Shown here: positions 8,867-17,680 of the stretch, piece by piece
Numbering within the stretch: position 1 is the first letter of the stretch
Layout: each line of letters opens with the position of its first letter
Translations under genes and position numbers: made by a program
The notes under the pieces: model-generated
What the model was told of the DNA's origin: nothing
The model's input: only the letters and a program-made list of their open reading frames with translations
The model's database searches: none
Assembly: GCF_000093085.1 (NCBI RefSeq)
Contig: NC_014219.1
Span: 2,596,384 to 2,660,383 of the forward strand
Origin: [Bacillus] selenitireducens MLS10
GTDB taxonomy: Bacteria; Bacillota; Bacilli; Bacillales; Salisediminibacteriaceae
Direction of reading: 5' to 3'
DNA length: 64,000 bases

Positions 8867-11290
8867 TTGTCTACGCTTCATTTTATTCCGTTACTGCCAT
8901 TTATCGTGGCCGTATTGATTCCATTCCTGTATAAAAAGTTCAGACACATACATACAGGATGGTTTTTGTTACCTGTTCCACTGATCATTTTTATTTTTAT
9001 GCTCCAATACCTGCCTTTCAGCGGTGATCCGTTTCAGGAAGTCAGTTATACCTTTGACTGGGTTCCTTCACTCGACATTGCCTATACGGTCTATGTCGAC
9101 GGATTAAGCCTCTTGTTTACCCTGCTGATCAGCGGGATTGGCACCTTGGTGGTTCTCTATTCCATCTACTATATTGCGAATAAAAAAGATGAACCGCTAA
9201 ACAATTTTTATGTGTACTTAATGATGTTTATGGGGGCAATGCTCGGTGTCGTTTTATCTGATAACCTGATTGTCCTTTATGTATTCTGGGAGTTGACCAG
9301 TCTGTCGTCTGCTCTGTTAATCGGATACTGGTTCCATAAAGAACGGTCCCGTTACGGTGCCCAGAAATCCATGATGATAACGGTAGCCGGTGGCTTTGCC
9401 ATGCTCGCCGGTTTCACATTGCTGTATCTCATGGCCGGTACGTTCAGTATCCGCGGCATCATCGACGTTGCCGATCAGATTGCAGCCAGTCCTTATTTCA
9501 TTCCGGCTATGCTCCTGATCCTCGCAGGTGCCTTTACGAAATCTGCGCAGTTTCCATTTCACATCTGGCTTCCTGACGCCATGGAAGCTCCGACTCCGGT
9601 CAGTGCGTATCTGCACTCGGCCACTATGGTTAAAGCAGGTATTTATCTTGTTGCAAGACTGACACCTGTTTTTGGCGGACAGGCAGAATGGTTTTGGATC
9701 ATCACGTCATTCGGGCTCTTCACGCTCCTGTGGGGCTCCGTATCCGCCGTAAGGCAGAAAGACCTGAAAGGGATTCTTGCCTTTTCAACGGTCAGTCAAC
9801 TCGGTTTAATTATGAGTCTGCTCGGTATGGGCTCCGCCGCATTCCATTATGGACTCGATGACGGGCAGTCTCTTTATACGGTTGCAATCCTGGCAGCTGT
9901 GTTTCACCTCTTTAATCACGCGACATTTAAAGGTAGTCTCTTTATGGTTGTCGGGATTATCGACCACGAGACCGGTACTCGTGATATCCGTAAACTCGGC
10001 GGCCTGATGGCGATCATGCCAGTAACGTTTACAATCTCTCTCATCGGCATTGCCTCAATGGCAGGGCTGCCGCCTTTTAACGGCTTCCTGAGTAAAGAGC
10101 TCTTCTTTGAAGGTGTGCTGAATGCAACAGCGGTTGATATCTTCAGCGGTCAGTTTCTGATGGCCATCTTCCCGGTTGTCGCCTGGATCGCTTCCGTGTT
10201 TACCTTCGTATACTCGGCAAATATGCTGTTCCAGACCTTCACCGGAAAGCATAAGCCGGATGAACTGCCGAAACATGCCCACGAAGCACCTGTCGGTATG
10301 CTGATTTCACCGGCGGTACTTGCAGCTATGGTTATTTTCTTCGGTCTGTTCCCGAACCTGTTGGCCTATACCATCATTGAACCTGCCATGCAGGCCATAA
10401 TCCCTGGACTCACAGCTCCAGGCGAACAGTTCTACATCAATATCTATCACTGGCACGGGATCAATACCGAGCTTCTGATGACTCTCGGTGTTGTCTTTAT
10501 CGGGATTGCCATTTTCCTGAATATGCGAAAACTCGAACAGACGGCATTTTATGCCGGTGAACGGGATCCGTTGAACTGGTTTTACGATAATGGTCTGACG
10601 GGACTCATCAGCGGAGCACAGAAAGTTGATGGCGTTCAAATGACAGGGAAATTGCGACACTACTTTATGTATATGTTTGTATTCCTGATTCTTGTCATTG
10701 GCTATGCACTGATCACGACCGGTTCCATCGCCATTGATTTCAGTGAAACAGCCGGCATTTCGCCTTACCTGTTCCTGATCGTTGCTGCGACAACCCTTGC
10801 AACGGTAGCCATTCCGTTTGTCTCCAAGCGGATACCGGCCATCGTCCTCTTGGGAATTGTCGGCTTCCTTGTTGCCCTCTTATTTGTTGTTCTGCGGGCT
10901 CCGGATCTGGCGTTGACACAGCTCCTCGTTGAAACAGTGATGGTGGTACTCTTACTGTTGGCGTTCTATCATTTGCCGGAGCTGAAGTCAGAAAGCTTCA
11001 AACCTGTATTCAAGGTGACCAACCTTCTGATTTCAATTGGTGTTGGTACTGTTGTAACACTTGTCGCATTGAGTGCTCATGCGTTCAGTACAGAAAATCC
11101 AATTTCGCCAATCTCTGATTATTTTGTCGAAAATGCCTACGCTCTTGCAGGCGGTCAGAACATCGTCAACGTTATCCTCGTTGACTTCCGAGGTCTTGAT
11201 ACGCTCTTAGAAGTGCTGGTTCTCGGTATTGTGGGACTTGCCGTAGTGGTTCTGATTAAATATAAAGCTTCGGGGAGGGATGAAGTATGA
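8867..11290 (+). CDS. mrpA: Na+/H+ antiporter Mrp subunit A
   Basis: Largest subunit of the seven-subunit Mrp (Mnh/Sha) antiporter, which expels Na+ in exchange for protons and supports growth at high pH and salt. The 807-residue polytopic protein resembles complex I subunit NuoL/ND5 over its first 500 residues (WELTSLSSALLIGYW and the LPDAMEAPTPVSAYLHSATMVKAG block), then has the MrpA-specific tail with an MrpB-like domain near the end (RAPDLALTQLLVETVMV). I chose TTG at 8867 because GGGAGG stands 8 nt upstream and the resulting length matches B. subtilis MrpA (about 800). It overlaps mrpB by 4 nt. Confidence 0.95.
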   Translation: MSTLHFIPLLPFIVAVLIPFLYKKFRHIHTGWFLLPVPLIIFIFMLQYLPFSGDPFQEVSYTFDWVPSLDIAYTVYVDGLSLLFTLLISGIGTLVVLYSIYYIANKKDEPLNNFYVYLMMFMGAMLGVVLSDNLIVLYVFWELTSLSSALLIGYWFHKERSRYGAQKSMMITVAGGFAMLAGFTLLYLMAGTFSIRGIIDVADQIAASPYFIPAMLLILAGAFTKSAQFPFHIWLPDAMEAPTPVSAYLHSATMVKAGIYLVARLTPVFGGQAEWFWIITSFGLFTLLWGSVSAVRQKDLKGILAFSTVSQLGLIMSLLGMGSAAFHYGLDDGQSLYTVAILAAVFHLFNHATFKGSLFMVVGIIDHETGTRDIRKLGGLMAIMPVTFTISLIGIASMAGLPPFNGFLSKELFFEGVLNATAVDIFSGQFLMAIFPVVAWIASVFTFVYSANMLFQTFTGKHKPDELPKHAHEAPVGMLISPAVLAAMVIFFGLFPNLLAYTIIEPAMQAIIPGLTAPGEQFYINIYHWHGINTELLMTLGVVFIGIAIFLNMRKLEQTAFYAGERDPLNWFYDNGLTGLISGAQKVDGVQMTGKLRHYFMYMFVFLILVIGYALITTGSIAIDFSETAGISPYLFLIVAATTLATVAIPFVSKRIPAIVLLGIVGFLVALLFVVLRAPDLALTQLLVETVMVVLLLLAFYHLPELKSESFKPVFKVTNLLISIGVGTVVTLVALSAHAFSTENPISPISDYFVENAYALAGGQNIVNVILVDFRGLDTLLEVLVLGIVGLAVVVLIKYKASGRDEV

Positions 11291-11712
11291 AAAATACCCC
11301 GATCCAATTGCATGTGATTACACGAATCGTGGCCTTTATCATTCTCGCCTTCTCCGTGTTTCTGTTTTTTGCCGGTCACAACAACCCCGGCGGCGGATTT
11401 ATCGGTGGACTGATGACGGCCTCGGCACTGGTTTTGCTTTATTTAAGCTTTGATCTGAAAACCATCAGACGTGTGATTCCGTTTCAATACGACAAAATCA
11501 TCGCAGCAGGCCTTCTGATTGCCATTTTGACAGGGATCGTCGGTATGCTGTTCGGATTTCCGTATTTGACACAGTTCTTCGATTATTTTAATTTACCGAT
11601 TCTCGGTGAGACTGAGTTGACCACGGCACTGCCTTTTGATTTGGGAATCTATATGGTCGTTGTCGGTTTCACCCTGCTCACCATCCTGACGATTGCGGAG
11701 GATGATAGCTGA
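11287..11712 (+). CDS. mrpB: Na+/H+ antiporter Mrp subunit B
   Basis: A 141-residue MnhB-family membrane protein with four predicted helices and the family block NNPGGGFIGGLMTASALVL. It is a subunit of the Mrp antiporter complex. The start overlaps the mrpA stop (ATGA) and the stop shares a base with mrpC's start context, so translation is coupled along the operon. Normal length. Confidence 0.95.
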   Translation: MKNTPIQLHVITRIVAFIILAFSVFLFFAGHNNPGGGFIGGLMTASALVLLYLSFDLKTIRRVIPFQYDKIIAAGLLIAILTGIVGMLFGFPYLTQFFDYFNLPILGETELTTALPFDLGIYMVVVGFTLLTILTIAEDDS

Positions 11713-12050
11713 TGGAAATACTCATGATATTTATGATTGGCATACTCGTTACTGTCGCCACGTATTTAATTTTGACAAAAAGCCTGTTGCGTGTGATTCT
11801 CGGCGTGATTATTCTCTCACACGGGGCTCACCTGCTTTTACTGACACTGTCAGGACTGAAGACCGGCTCCCCTCCTCTCCTTGGAGAAGAAGCCGCCTCA
11901 TACTCCGATCCGCTGCCTCAGGCACTGATTCTGACGGCGATTGTTATCGGATTTGGTATCACTGCTTTTATGCTCGTATTGGCCTACCGGACATATAAAG
12001 CACATGGAACTGATAATTTTGATGAATTAAGGGGATCTGAAGATGATTAA
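11712..12050 (+). CDS. mrpC: Na+/H+ antiporter Mrp subunit C
   Basis: A 112-residue homologue of complex I subunit NuoK with three membrane helices. The family features are seen in VILSHGAHLLLLTLSG and DPLPQALILTAIVIGFG, the latter holding the conserved PQALxLTAIVI motif. Begins at the last base of mrpB and overlaps mrpD by 8 nt. Confidence 0.95.
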   Translation: MEILMIFMIGILVTVATYLILTKSLLRVILGVIILSHGAHLLLLTLSGLKTGSPPLLGEEAASYSDPLPQALILTAIVIGFGITAFMLVLAYRTYKAHGTDNFDELRGSEDD

Positions 12051-13536
12051 TCTTGTCATATTGCCTGTACTCATCCCGATGCTTGTAGGGGTTGTACTCA
12101 TTTTCTTAAAAGAGTACAAAAACGCCCAGCGAATCATCACTGTCACCTCAATGGCACTGATTTTCCTGGTTTCAACTGCCCTCGTCTACCTGGCATATAC
12201 GGATGGGATCCAAACGATAGCCCTTGGTGACTGGCCTGCACCATTTGGGATCATACTTGTCGGCGACCTGTTATCAACCTCGTTAGTCTGGCTAGCGAGT
12301 ATTCTGGGTCTGGTTACCCTGTTTTTCGCCTATCAGACATTCACCGCAGAACGGGAGTACAATTACTTTCATCCCTTCTTTCTTTTTCTGATTGTCGGGG
12401 TAAACGGCTCTTTTCTGACAGGTGACCTGTTTAACCTCTTCGTCTTTTTCGAAGTGATGCTGATTTCTTCCTTCATTCTGATCTCATTCGGAAGCGGGAA
12501 ATACCAGCTGAGAGAATCGCTGAAATACGTGATTATCAATACCGTCTCATCGATGTTCTTTATCATCGCCGTTGCCTATATTTACGGCGTGACCGGGACT
12601 CTGAACCTTGCCGATTTATCCGTGAAAGTCGCTGAGCTTTATGAAGCAGGCAATTCCGGCATACTAACGGTAATCGGTCTCGTTTTCCTGTTCGTCTTTG
12701 GTACGAAGAGTGCGATTTTCCCACTCTATTACTGGCTGCCTCATTCCTATTTTGCGCCACCCGCAGCCATCGCAGCCCTCTTTGGCGGACTGCTTACCAA
12801 AGTCGGTGTATACACCATCATGCGAATGTACACACTCGTCTTCCATCACGATCAGATGATTTACACCATTTTGCTCATCGTCGGTGGTCTGACAATGTTT
12901 ATCGGGGTTCTTGGAGCCGTTGCCCAGTTTGACTTTAAACGGATCCTTGCCGTTCATATCGTCTCTCAGGTCGGTTATATGATCATGGGTATCGGGATTG
13001 GAACAAGCCTCGCGATCGCAGGCACGTTCTATTTCCTCGCTCACAATATCATTGTCAAATCCGCACTGTTCTTCTTCGCCGGTGCCACCGAGCATGTCTC
13101 AGGCACATCGCATCTGAAGAAGATGAGCGGGCTTTTGAAGACTCACCCGTATCTCGGCTGGCTGTTCTTCATCTCAGCCATTTCCCTTGCCGGTATTCCG
13201 CCACTGAGCGGGTTCTTCGGTAAGTTTGCCCTGATTGTGGCAGGTCTCGAAGCCGGGCATTATTTCGTCATCTTTGTCAGCCTCTTGACCGGGGTTCTGA
13301 CGCTGTTCTCCATGATGAAGATTTTCATCACCTCATTCTGGGGTGAAGTCAAGTTTCCCGATCATGCTGCTTCCGAGAAAAAACCGGTCGGAAAGCTTCT
13401 GTTACCGGTCCTTCCGCTGGTCTTTTTGACCATTCTGCTCGGGGTGGCCGCAGAACCTTTCTTCGCCTTTTCAATGGAAATGGGAGAGCAGCTGACGGAT
13501 CCGTCAATCTATATTGAATCTGTACTGAAGGAGTAG
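12043..13536 (+). CDS. mrpD: Na+/H+ antiporter Mrp subunit D
   Basis: A 497-residue NuoM/NuoN-like proton-channel subunit of the Mrp antiporter, with about 14 membrane segments. The key glutamate lies in FNLFVFFEVMLISSF (membrane helix 5), and the lysine-containing helix in FGTKSAIFPLYYWLPHSY with FAPPAAIAALFGGLLTKVGVY after it. Full length; its ATG lies inside mrpC. Confidence 0.95.
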   Translation: MINLVILPVLIPMLVGVVLIFLKEYKNAQRIITVTSMALIFLVSTALVYLAYTDGIQTIALGDWPAPFGIILVGDLLSTSLVWLASILGLVTLFFAYQTFTAEREYNYFHPFFLFLIVGVNGSFLTGDLFNLFVFFEVMLISSFILISFGSGKYQLRESLKYVIINTVSSMFFIIAVAYIYGVTGTLNLADLSVKVAELYEAGNSGILTVIGLVFLFVFGTKSAIFPLYYWLPHSYFAPPAAIAALFGGLLTKVGVYTIMRMYTLVFHHDQMIYTILLIVGGLTMFIGVLGAVAQFDFKRILAVHIVSQVGYMIMGIGIGTSLAIAGTFYFLAHNIIVKSALFFFAGATEHVSGTSHLKKMSGLLKTHPYLGWLFFISAISLAGIPPLSGFFGKFALIVAGLEAGHYFVIFVSLLTGVLTLFSMMKIFITSFWGEVKFPDHAASEKKPVGKLLLPVLPLVFLTILLGVAAEPFFAFSMEMGEQLTDPSIYIESVLKE

Positions 13537-13541
13537 GTGCT

Positions 13542-14018
13542 ATGGCTTTTCAAATTTTATTAAACATCGGTCTGGCCTTCATTTGGATGTTACTTCAAAA
13601 TGAGTATACATTCCTTGATTTCTTTATCGGCTACCTCGTCGGTGTTGCCCTGCTCTATGTTCTGCGCAGGTTCCTTCACTTTGATTTTTATTTCCGGCGG
13701 GTGATTGCCCTCTTCAAATTGCTGATCCTGTTTATGTACAAGTTGATCTTGTCCAATATAGACATGATCAAGATCGTATTAAGCCCGAAAATGAACATCC
13801 AGCCCGGGATCATTGCCATCCCGACAAAGCTTCGGACGGACTGGGAAGTGACTCTTTTGGCAAACCTGATTTCCTTAACACCAGGAACACTGACCATGAA
13901 CTTCTCTGAGAATGGCCGCACACTCTATGTGCACTCCATTCATGTTCCTGACAAGGAAAAAGCAATTGAAGAAATCCGACAGTCCTTTGAACGGGCCATC
14001 ATGGAGGTGACGCACTGA
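13542..14018 (+). CDS. mrpE: Na+/H+ antiporter Mrp subunit E
   Basis: A 158-residue MnhE-family protein with two or three N-terminal membrane helices and a cytoplasmic tail. Family blocks LLANLISLTPGTLTMNFS and LYVHSIHVPD are intact. It is required for normal Mrp activity in studied bacilli. Five nucleotides separate it from mrpD and the stop overlaps the start of mrpF (TGATG). Confidence 0.94.
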   Translation: MAFQILLNIGLAFIWMLLQNEYTFLDFFIGYLVGVALLYVLRRFLHFDFYFRRVIALFKLLILFMYKLILSNIDMIKIVLSPKMNIQPGIIAIPTKLRTDWEVTLLANLISLTPGTLTMNFSENGRTLYVHSIHVPDKEKAIEEIRQSFERAIMEVTH

Positions 14019-14299
14019 TGTTGACAACTGTATCATCCATCGTACTCATCATCATGGCCATCTCCATTCTGATCACGACAATCCGGGCTTTGATTGGCCC
14101 TACCGTCGCTGATCGCATTGTGGCCCTCGATACGATTGGAATCAACCTGATCGGCTTCATTGCCATTCTGATGATTATTCAGGATACGATCGCTTATGCA
14201 GAAGTCGTTCTTGTCATTGCCATTCTGGCCTTTATCGGATCCGTTGCGATTGCTAAATTTGTGGAAGGGGGTGTCGTCCTTGACCGAGATCGTCATTAG
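14018..14299 (+). CDS. mrpF: Na+/H+ antiporter Mrp subunit F
   Basis: A 93-residue MnhF-family protein with three membrane helices; the conserved GPTVADRIVALDTIGINLIG segment (residues 25-44) contains the acidic residue known to matter in this family. The last 20 nt overlap the start of mrpG. Confidence 0.94.
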   Translation: MLTTVSSIVLIIMAISILITTIRALIGPTVADRIVALDTIGINLIGFIAILMIIQDTIAYAEVVLVIAILAFIGSVAIAKFVEGGVVLDRDRH

Positions 14300-14630
14300 T
14301 GTGTTTCTCATCATGGGGGCGGCGCTCAGCCTCCTTGGTGCCATTGGAATCGTACGTTTCCCCGATGTATACGGAAGACTGCATGCAGCGACTAAAAGCG
14401 CTACGCTTGGCGTTATCAGCATTATCACAGGTGTCTTTCTGTTTTTCCTATGGATTGACGGAATCGTCGTCGGAAAACTCCTGTTAACGATCATTTTCGT
14501 TTTCCTGACAGCTCCGGTGGCTGCATTTATGATTGCACGTTCCGCATACAACACTAACGTTAAAATGTGGGGAAATAACCAGCAGGATGACCTTGCTGAA
14601 GCAATGAAAAAACAAAAAAAACAAGGATAA
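14280..14630 (+). CDS. mrpG: Na+/H+ antiporter Mrp subunit G
   Basis: A 116-residue MnhG-family protein with three membrane helices and the family block GAIGIVRFPDVYGRLHAATK. I chose the TTG at 14280, which has GGAAGGGGG 8 nt upstream inside mrpF; a GTG three codons earlier is an alternative. An upstream in-frame ATG at 14196 would lie deep inside mrpF and lacks a ribosome site. Last gene of the operon, followed by a long terminator hairpin. Confidence 0.92.
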   Translation: MTEIVISVFLIMGAALSLLGAIGIVRFPDVYGRLHAATKSATLGVISIITGVFLFFLWIDGIVVGKLLLTIIFVFLTAPVAAFMIARSAYNTNVKMWGNNQQDDLAEAMKKQKKQG

Positions 14631-14673
14631 AGAACTGCTTCTTTATCCCTCAGCTAAAAGGATTCACAACCAA

Positions 14674-14720
14674 TACAAAATCAAGCACCTGATCCGCTCA
14701 GGTGCTTGATTTTTGTATGT
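14674..14720 (+). terminator. Terminator of the mrp operon
   Basis: A very long stem of about 20 bp with a single bulge (core AAGCACCTGA pairing with TCAGGTGCTT around the loop TCCGC) followed by TTTTTG. It lies 44 nt after the mrpG stop and should work on both strands. Confidence 0.9.
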
Positions 14721-14780
14721 ATTCCTTGTCATTCCGGGATCTGTCATACCGGATCATATGGTCAATTGCTTCCTGTACAC

Positions 14781-14810
14781 AAAAGGACCCGGCATGAGCC
14801 GGATCCTTTT
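14781..14810 (-). terminator. Terminator of glcDF
   Basis: Hairpin AAAAGGA-C-CCGGC with GCCGG-A-TCCTTTT around a 4-nt loop, 9 nt beyond the glcF stop on the minus strand, ending in four T residues. With the mrp terminator it separates two convergent operons. Confidence 0.7.
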
Positions 14811-14818
14811 CGTCTGCA

Positions 14819-16162
14819 TTACACCGTTTCTTTTTTCAATTCTGCATGTTTGACCGCGTCGGCCAATAAGTCAACGATATGAACACCGTCCATTTCAGAC
14901 GATTTCCCTTCACGTTCAATACCGAGTCTCATCTGCAGGAGACAGCCAGGGTTAGCCGTGACAATTGTTGTAGCCTTGGTTTTGTATACTTCCTGCATTT
15001 TCACATCGAGAATCTGCATGGACATCTCTTTTTCAACAAGATTATACGTACCGGCAGAACCACAGCACCGGTCAGCATCCACCATTTCCACAAAATGTAC
15101 CCCTTTGATCTGTTTTAACAGTTCTCTAGGTGCGGAGAAGGTTTTCATAACATTGCGGAGGTGACAGGAATCCTGATACGTGACAATACGTTCAGGGAGA
15201 GACATTTCAGGAAGACCTGCATCAAGCAGAATTTCTGAAATATCCATGACCCGGCTGCTGAATCGCTCAGCGCGCTCTTTCCATTCCGGATCATTTTTGA
15301 GCATATATCCATAATCATGAAGGACAGCACCACAGCCGCCTGCATTACTGATGATATAATCAAACTCTCCCTCTTCAAAGGCAATGATATTCTGTTTTGC
15401 CAGATCGAGTGCTGCTTCTTTTTCGCCGCTGTGTGCGTGCAAAGCCCCGCAACAACTCTGTTCTTTCGGGATCACCACTTCACAGCCCGCCTTCTTAAGA
15501 AGGAAAAGGGTTTTGTCGTTGGTATCCATGAACATCGTATCCATCAGACAGCCGGAGAAGAATGCGACTTTCTTTTTCACTTCGCCTTCTGCATGGACAT
15601 GCGTCGGACGATTCTTCATGCGTGACGGAGCCGGAATTTCCGGTAACACACGCTCGAATGTGGCAAGGTGATTCCCGACGATTCCTGTCATCTTCGTTCC
15701 GCGGGCCAGCTTTTGGACACCGCTCTTCTGATAGAACCACATCAGACTGTTCAACTGCTTCATCTTGCCGGGATTCGGGAATACATTGTCGAGGACGACT
15801 TTACGGATCCCTTTCTCCTTCAGGCTTGTTTTCTTGTGTTTTTGAAGGATATCAACGGCATCTTCAAGAAGGTGACCGTATTTAACCCCGGATGGACAGG
15901 CCGGTTCACATGCTCGACAACCAAGACAGAGGCTGAGCTGATCCTCAAAATCCTGATCCGGCGCCATCATGCCGTCTGAGACGGCCTTCATAAGGGCAAT
16001 ACGCCCACGTGGCGATGCTGCTTCGTTTCCACCAGTCTCTCGATATGTCGGACAGGCCGGAAGACAAAAGCCGCAGCGCATGCAGTTCAGCATTTCATCA
16101 TAATCCATCTTTGTCTGAAAGTCGGCAGTTATATCTTTCTGCATCTTCTTTGTCATACTCAT
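14819..16162 (-). CDS. glcF: Glycolate oxidase iron-sulfur subunit GlcF
   Basis: A 447-residue iron-sulfur subunit that passes electrons from GlcD to the quinone pool. Two [4Fe-4S] ferredoxin motifs are visible, CMRCGFCLPACPTYRETG and CLGCRACEPACPSG, followed by two CCG domains (FSGCLMD...SCCGALHAHSG and DSCHLRN...RCCGSAG). Its GTG/ATG region overlaps the glcD stop by 4 nt, so the pair is coupled. B. subtilis YsfD is the equivalent. A lactate dehydrogenase LutA-like role is less likely because both ferredoxin motifs and two CCG domains with a GlcD partner are present. Confidence 0.9.
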   Translation of the reverse strand: MSMTKKMQKDITADFQTKMDYDEMLNCMRCGFCLPACPTYRETGGNEAASPRGRIALMKAVSDGMMAPDQDFEDQLSLCLGCRACEPACPSGVKYGHLLEDAVDILQKHKKTSLKEKGIRKVVLDNVFPNPGKMKQLNSLMWFYQKSGVQKLARGTKMTGIVGNHLATFERVLPEIPAPSRMKNRPTHVHAEGEVKKKVAFFSGCLMDTMFMDTNDKTLFLLKKAGCEVVIPKEQSCCGALHAHSGEKEAALDLAKQNIIAFEEGEFDYIISNAGGCGAVLHDYGYMLKNDPEWKERAERFSSRVMDISEILLDAGLPEMSLPERIVTYQDSCHLRNVMKTFSAPRELLKQIKGVHFVEMVDADRCCGSAGTYNLVEKEMSMQILDVKMQEVYKTKATTIVTANPGCLLQMRLGIEREGKSSEMDGVHIVDLLADAVKHAELKKETV

Positions 16163-17571
16163 TTGCTCACCACCACACGGAATTTCTCGTTTTTGGCAAA
16201 AATCTTATCCGGGTTCATAATGTTATTCGGATCAAATGCCATTTTAATATTTTTCATGATCTCTACACCTGTTTCGCCCACTTTCCAGGCCAGGTAAGGT
16301 GATTTCATCGCGCCGACACCGTGCTCACCGGTAATCGTGCCGCCCATTTCGATCGCTCTCATGAAGATATCTTCGAACGCTTCTTCAACACGCTTCATTT
16401 CTTCACGGTCTCTGGCGTCAGTCATGCAAGTCGGATGAAGATTGCCGTCTCCGGCATGTCCGAATGTACAGATCTCGACATTGTGTTTTTTAGCGATCTC
16501 TTCAATCGCCCGAACCATTTCGGCGACTTTTGACCGCGGAACTGTTGCATCTTCGAGAATCGTCGTCGGCTTCATTCTTGCAAGAGCAGATAAAGCTGAA
16601 CGTCTGGCTGCAGTGAGAGCCTCGCCTTCTTCCGGCGTTTTGGCAATTTCTGCAGAGAGTGCACCCGTCTGTACACAGATTTCTCTCATGCGTTCCATAT
16701 CACGCTCAACCACCTCTTTCGGACCGTCCTGTTCAATCAGGAGAATGGCACCTGCATCAGTCGGAAGTCCAATCTGTGCAAAGTCCTCCACTACCCGGAT
16801 CGTTGGCTGATCAAGAAATTCAAGCGTCGCAGGGATGATCTTATTTGCAATAATCGTTGATACCGTATCCCCGGCTGTTTCAAGATCCGGATAAAGAGCG
16901 AGCATGGTTTTTTTAGTCTCCGGTTTGGGAATCAGTTTCAGTGTCGCTTCCGTCATGACACCGAGCGTACCTTCTGAACCAACCATCAGTCTTGTTAAAT
17001 CATATCCGGCCACATCCTTCGCCAGTTTTCCTCCGGTACGAACGATATCCCCGTTTGCCAATACAAATTCAAGACCCATAACATAGTCTCTCGTAACACC
17101 ATACTTCAAACCTCTGAGGCCGCCTGATCCTTCATTGATATTCCCGGCGATCGTGGAAATCTTCATGGATGACGGATCCGGAGCGTAGAACAAATCCACT
17201 GCTTCAACGGCATTGATCAAATCGAGAGTAATGAGACCCGGTTGAACCGTTGCCGTAAGGTTTTCCTCATCAATTTCCAGTAATTTATCCATGTGCGTGA
17301 AGATCATGACAACCCCTCCGCGGAGCGGTGTTGTACCTGCTGATAAATTCGTTCCATTACCCCTTGGTACGATCGGTGTCCCTGACTCATTGCACACCTT
17401 ACAGATCTGAGATACTTCTTCTGTTGAACGCGGCTTGATGACAGCATCCGGCATACTTTGAAAATCCGGTGTGGAATCATAGGAATATACGAGAAGATCC
17501 TGAGGTGAATCGAGTAAATTCTCTTCTCCTACAATATCCGCTAACTGTTTTCGAACTTTTTTCTTTAACAT
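16159..17571 (-). CDS. glcD: Glycolate oxidase FAD subunit GlcD
   Basis: A 470-residue FAD-linked oxidase of the PCMH/VAO type that oxidises glycolate (or a related 2-hydroxy acid) to glyoxylate. The FAD-binding half has IVPRGNGTNLSAG and GNINEGSGGLRGLKYGVT; the C-terminal half ends with the conserved TFGHAGDGNLHPT and TGEHGVGAMK blocks that hold the catalytic histidines. The start follows GGGGGGAGA at good spacing. A cre-like site lies 43-56 nt upstream. Confidence 0.92.
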   Translation of the reverse strand: MLKKKVRKQLADIVGEENLLDSPQDLLVYSYDSTPDFQSMPDAVIKPRSTEEVSQICKVCNESGTPIVPRGNGTNLSAGTTPLRGGVVMIFTHMDKLLEIDEENLTATVQPGLITLDLINAVEAVDLFYAPDPSSMKISTIAGNINEGSGGLRGLKYGVTRDYVMGLEFVLANGDIVRTGGKLAKDVAGYDLTRLMVGSEGTLGVMTEATLKLIPKPETKKTMLALYPDLETAGDTVSTIIANKIIPATLEFLDQPTIRVVEDFAQIGLPTDAGAILLIEQDGPKEVVERDMERMREICVQTGALSAEIAKTPEEGEALTAARRSALSALARMKPTTILEDATVPRSKVAEMVRAIEEIAKKHNVEICTFGHAGDGNLHPTCMTDARDREEMKRVEEAFEDIFMRAIEMGGTITGEHGVGAMKSPYLAWKVGETGVEIMKNIKMAFDPNNIMNPDKIFAKNEKFRVVVSK

Positions 17572-17613
17572 ATTTCTCCCCCCACTAAATCGGTATACTC
17601 CTAGTATAAAGCA

Positions 17614-17627
17614 AGAAAGCGCTTGCA
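17614..17627. promoter_or_regulatory. cre-like site upstream of glcDF
   Basis: AGAAAGCGCTTGCA matches 12 of 14 positions of the CcpA box TGWAANCGNTNWCA. It lies in the spacer region upstream of a -10-like TATACT (minus strand, 17608-17603), so CcpA binding would block RNA polymerase. This would make glycolate use subject to catabolite repression; the match is by eye only. Confidence 0.5.
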
Positions 17628-17642
17628 GCTATGTGTAATAAA

Positions 17643-17676
17643 ATAAATATTCCTGTATTTACACAGGAATATTTAT
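17643..17676 (-). terminator. Terminator of the psd-regulator operon
   Basis: A perfect 14-bp inverted repeat (ATAAATATTCCTGT with ACAGGAATATTTAT) around a 6-nt loop, 5 nt after the stop of the CdaR-type gene and followed on the minus strand by a T-rich tract. Confidence 0.8.
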
Positions 17677-17680
17677 ATCT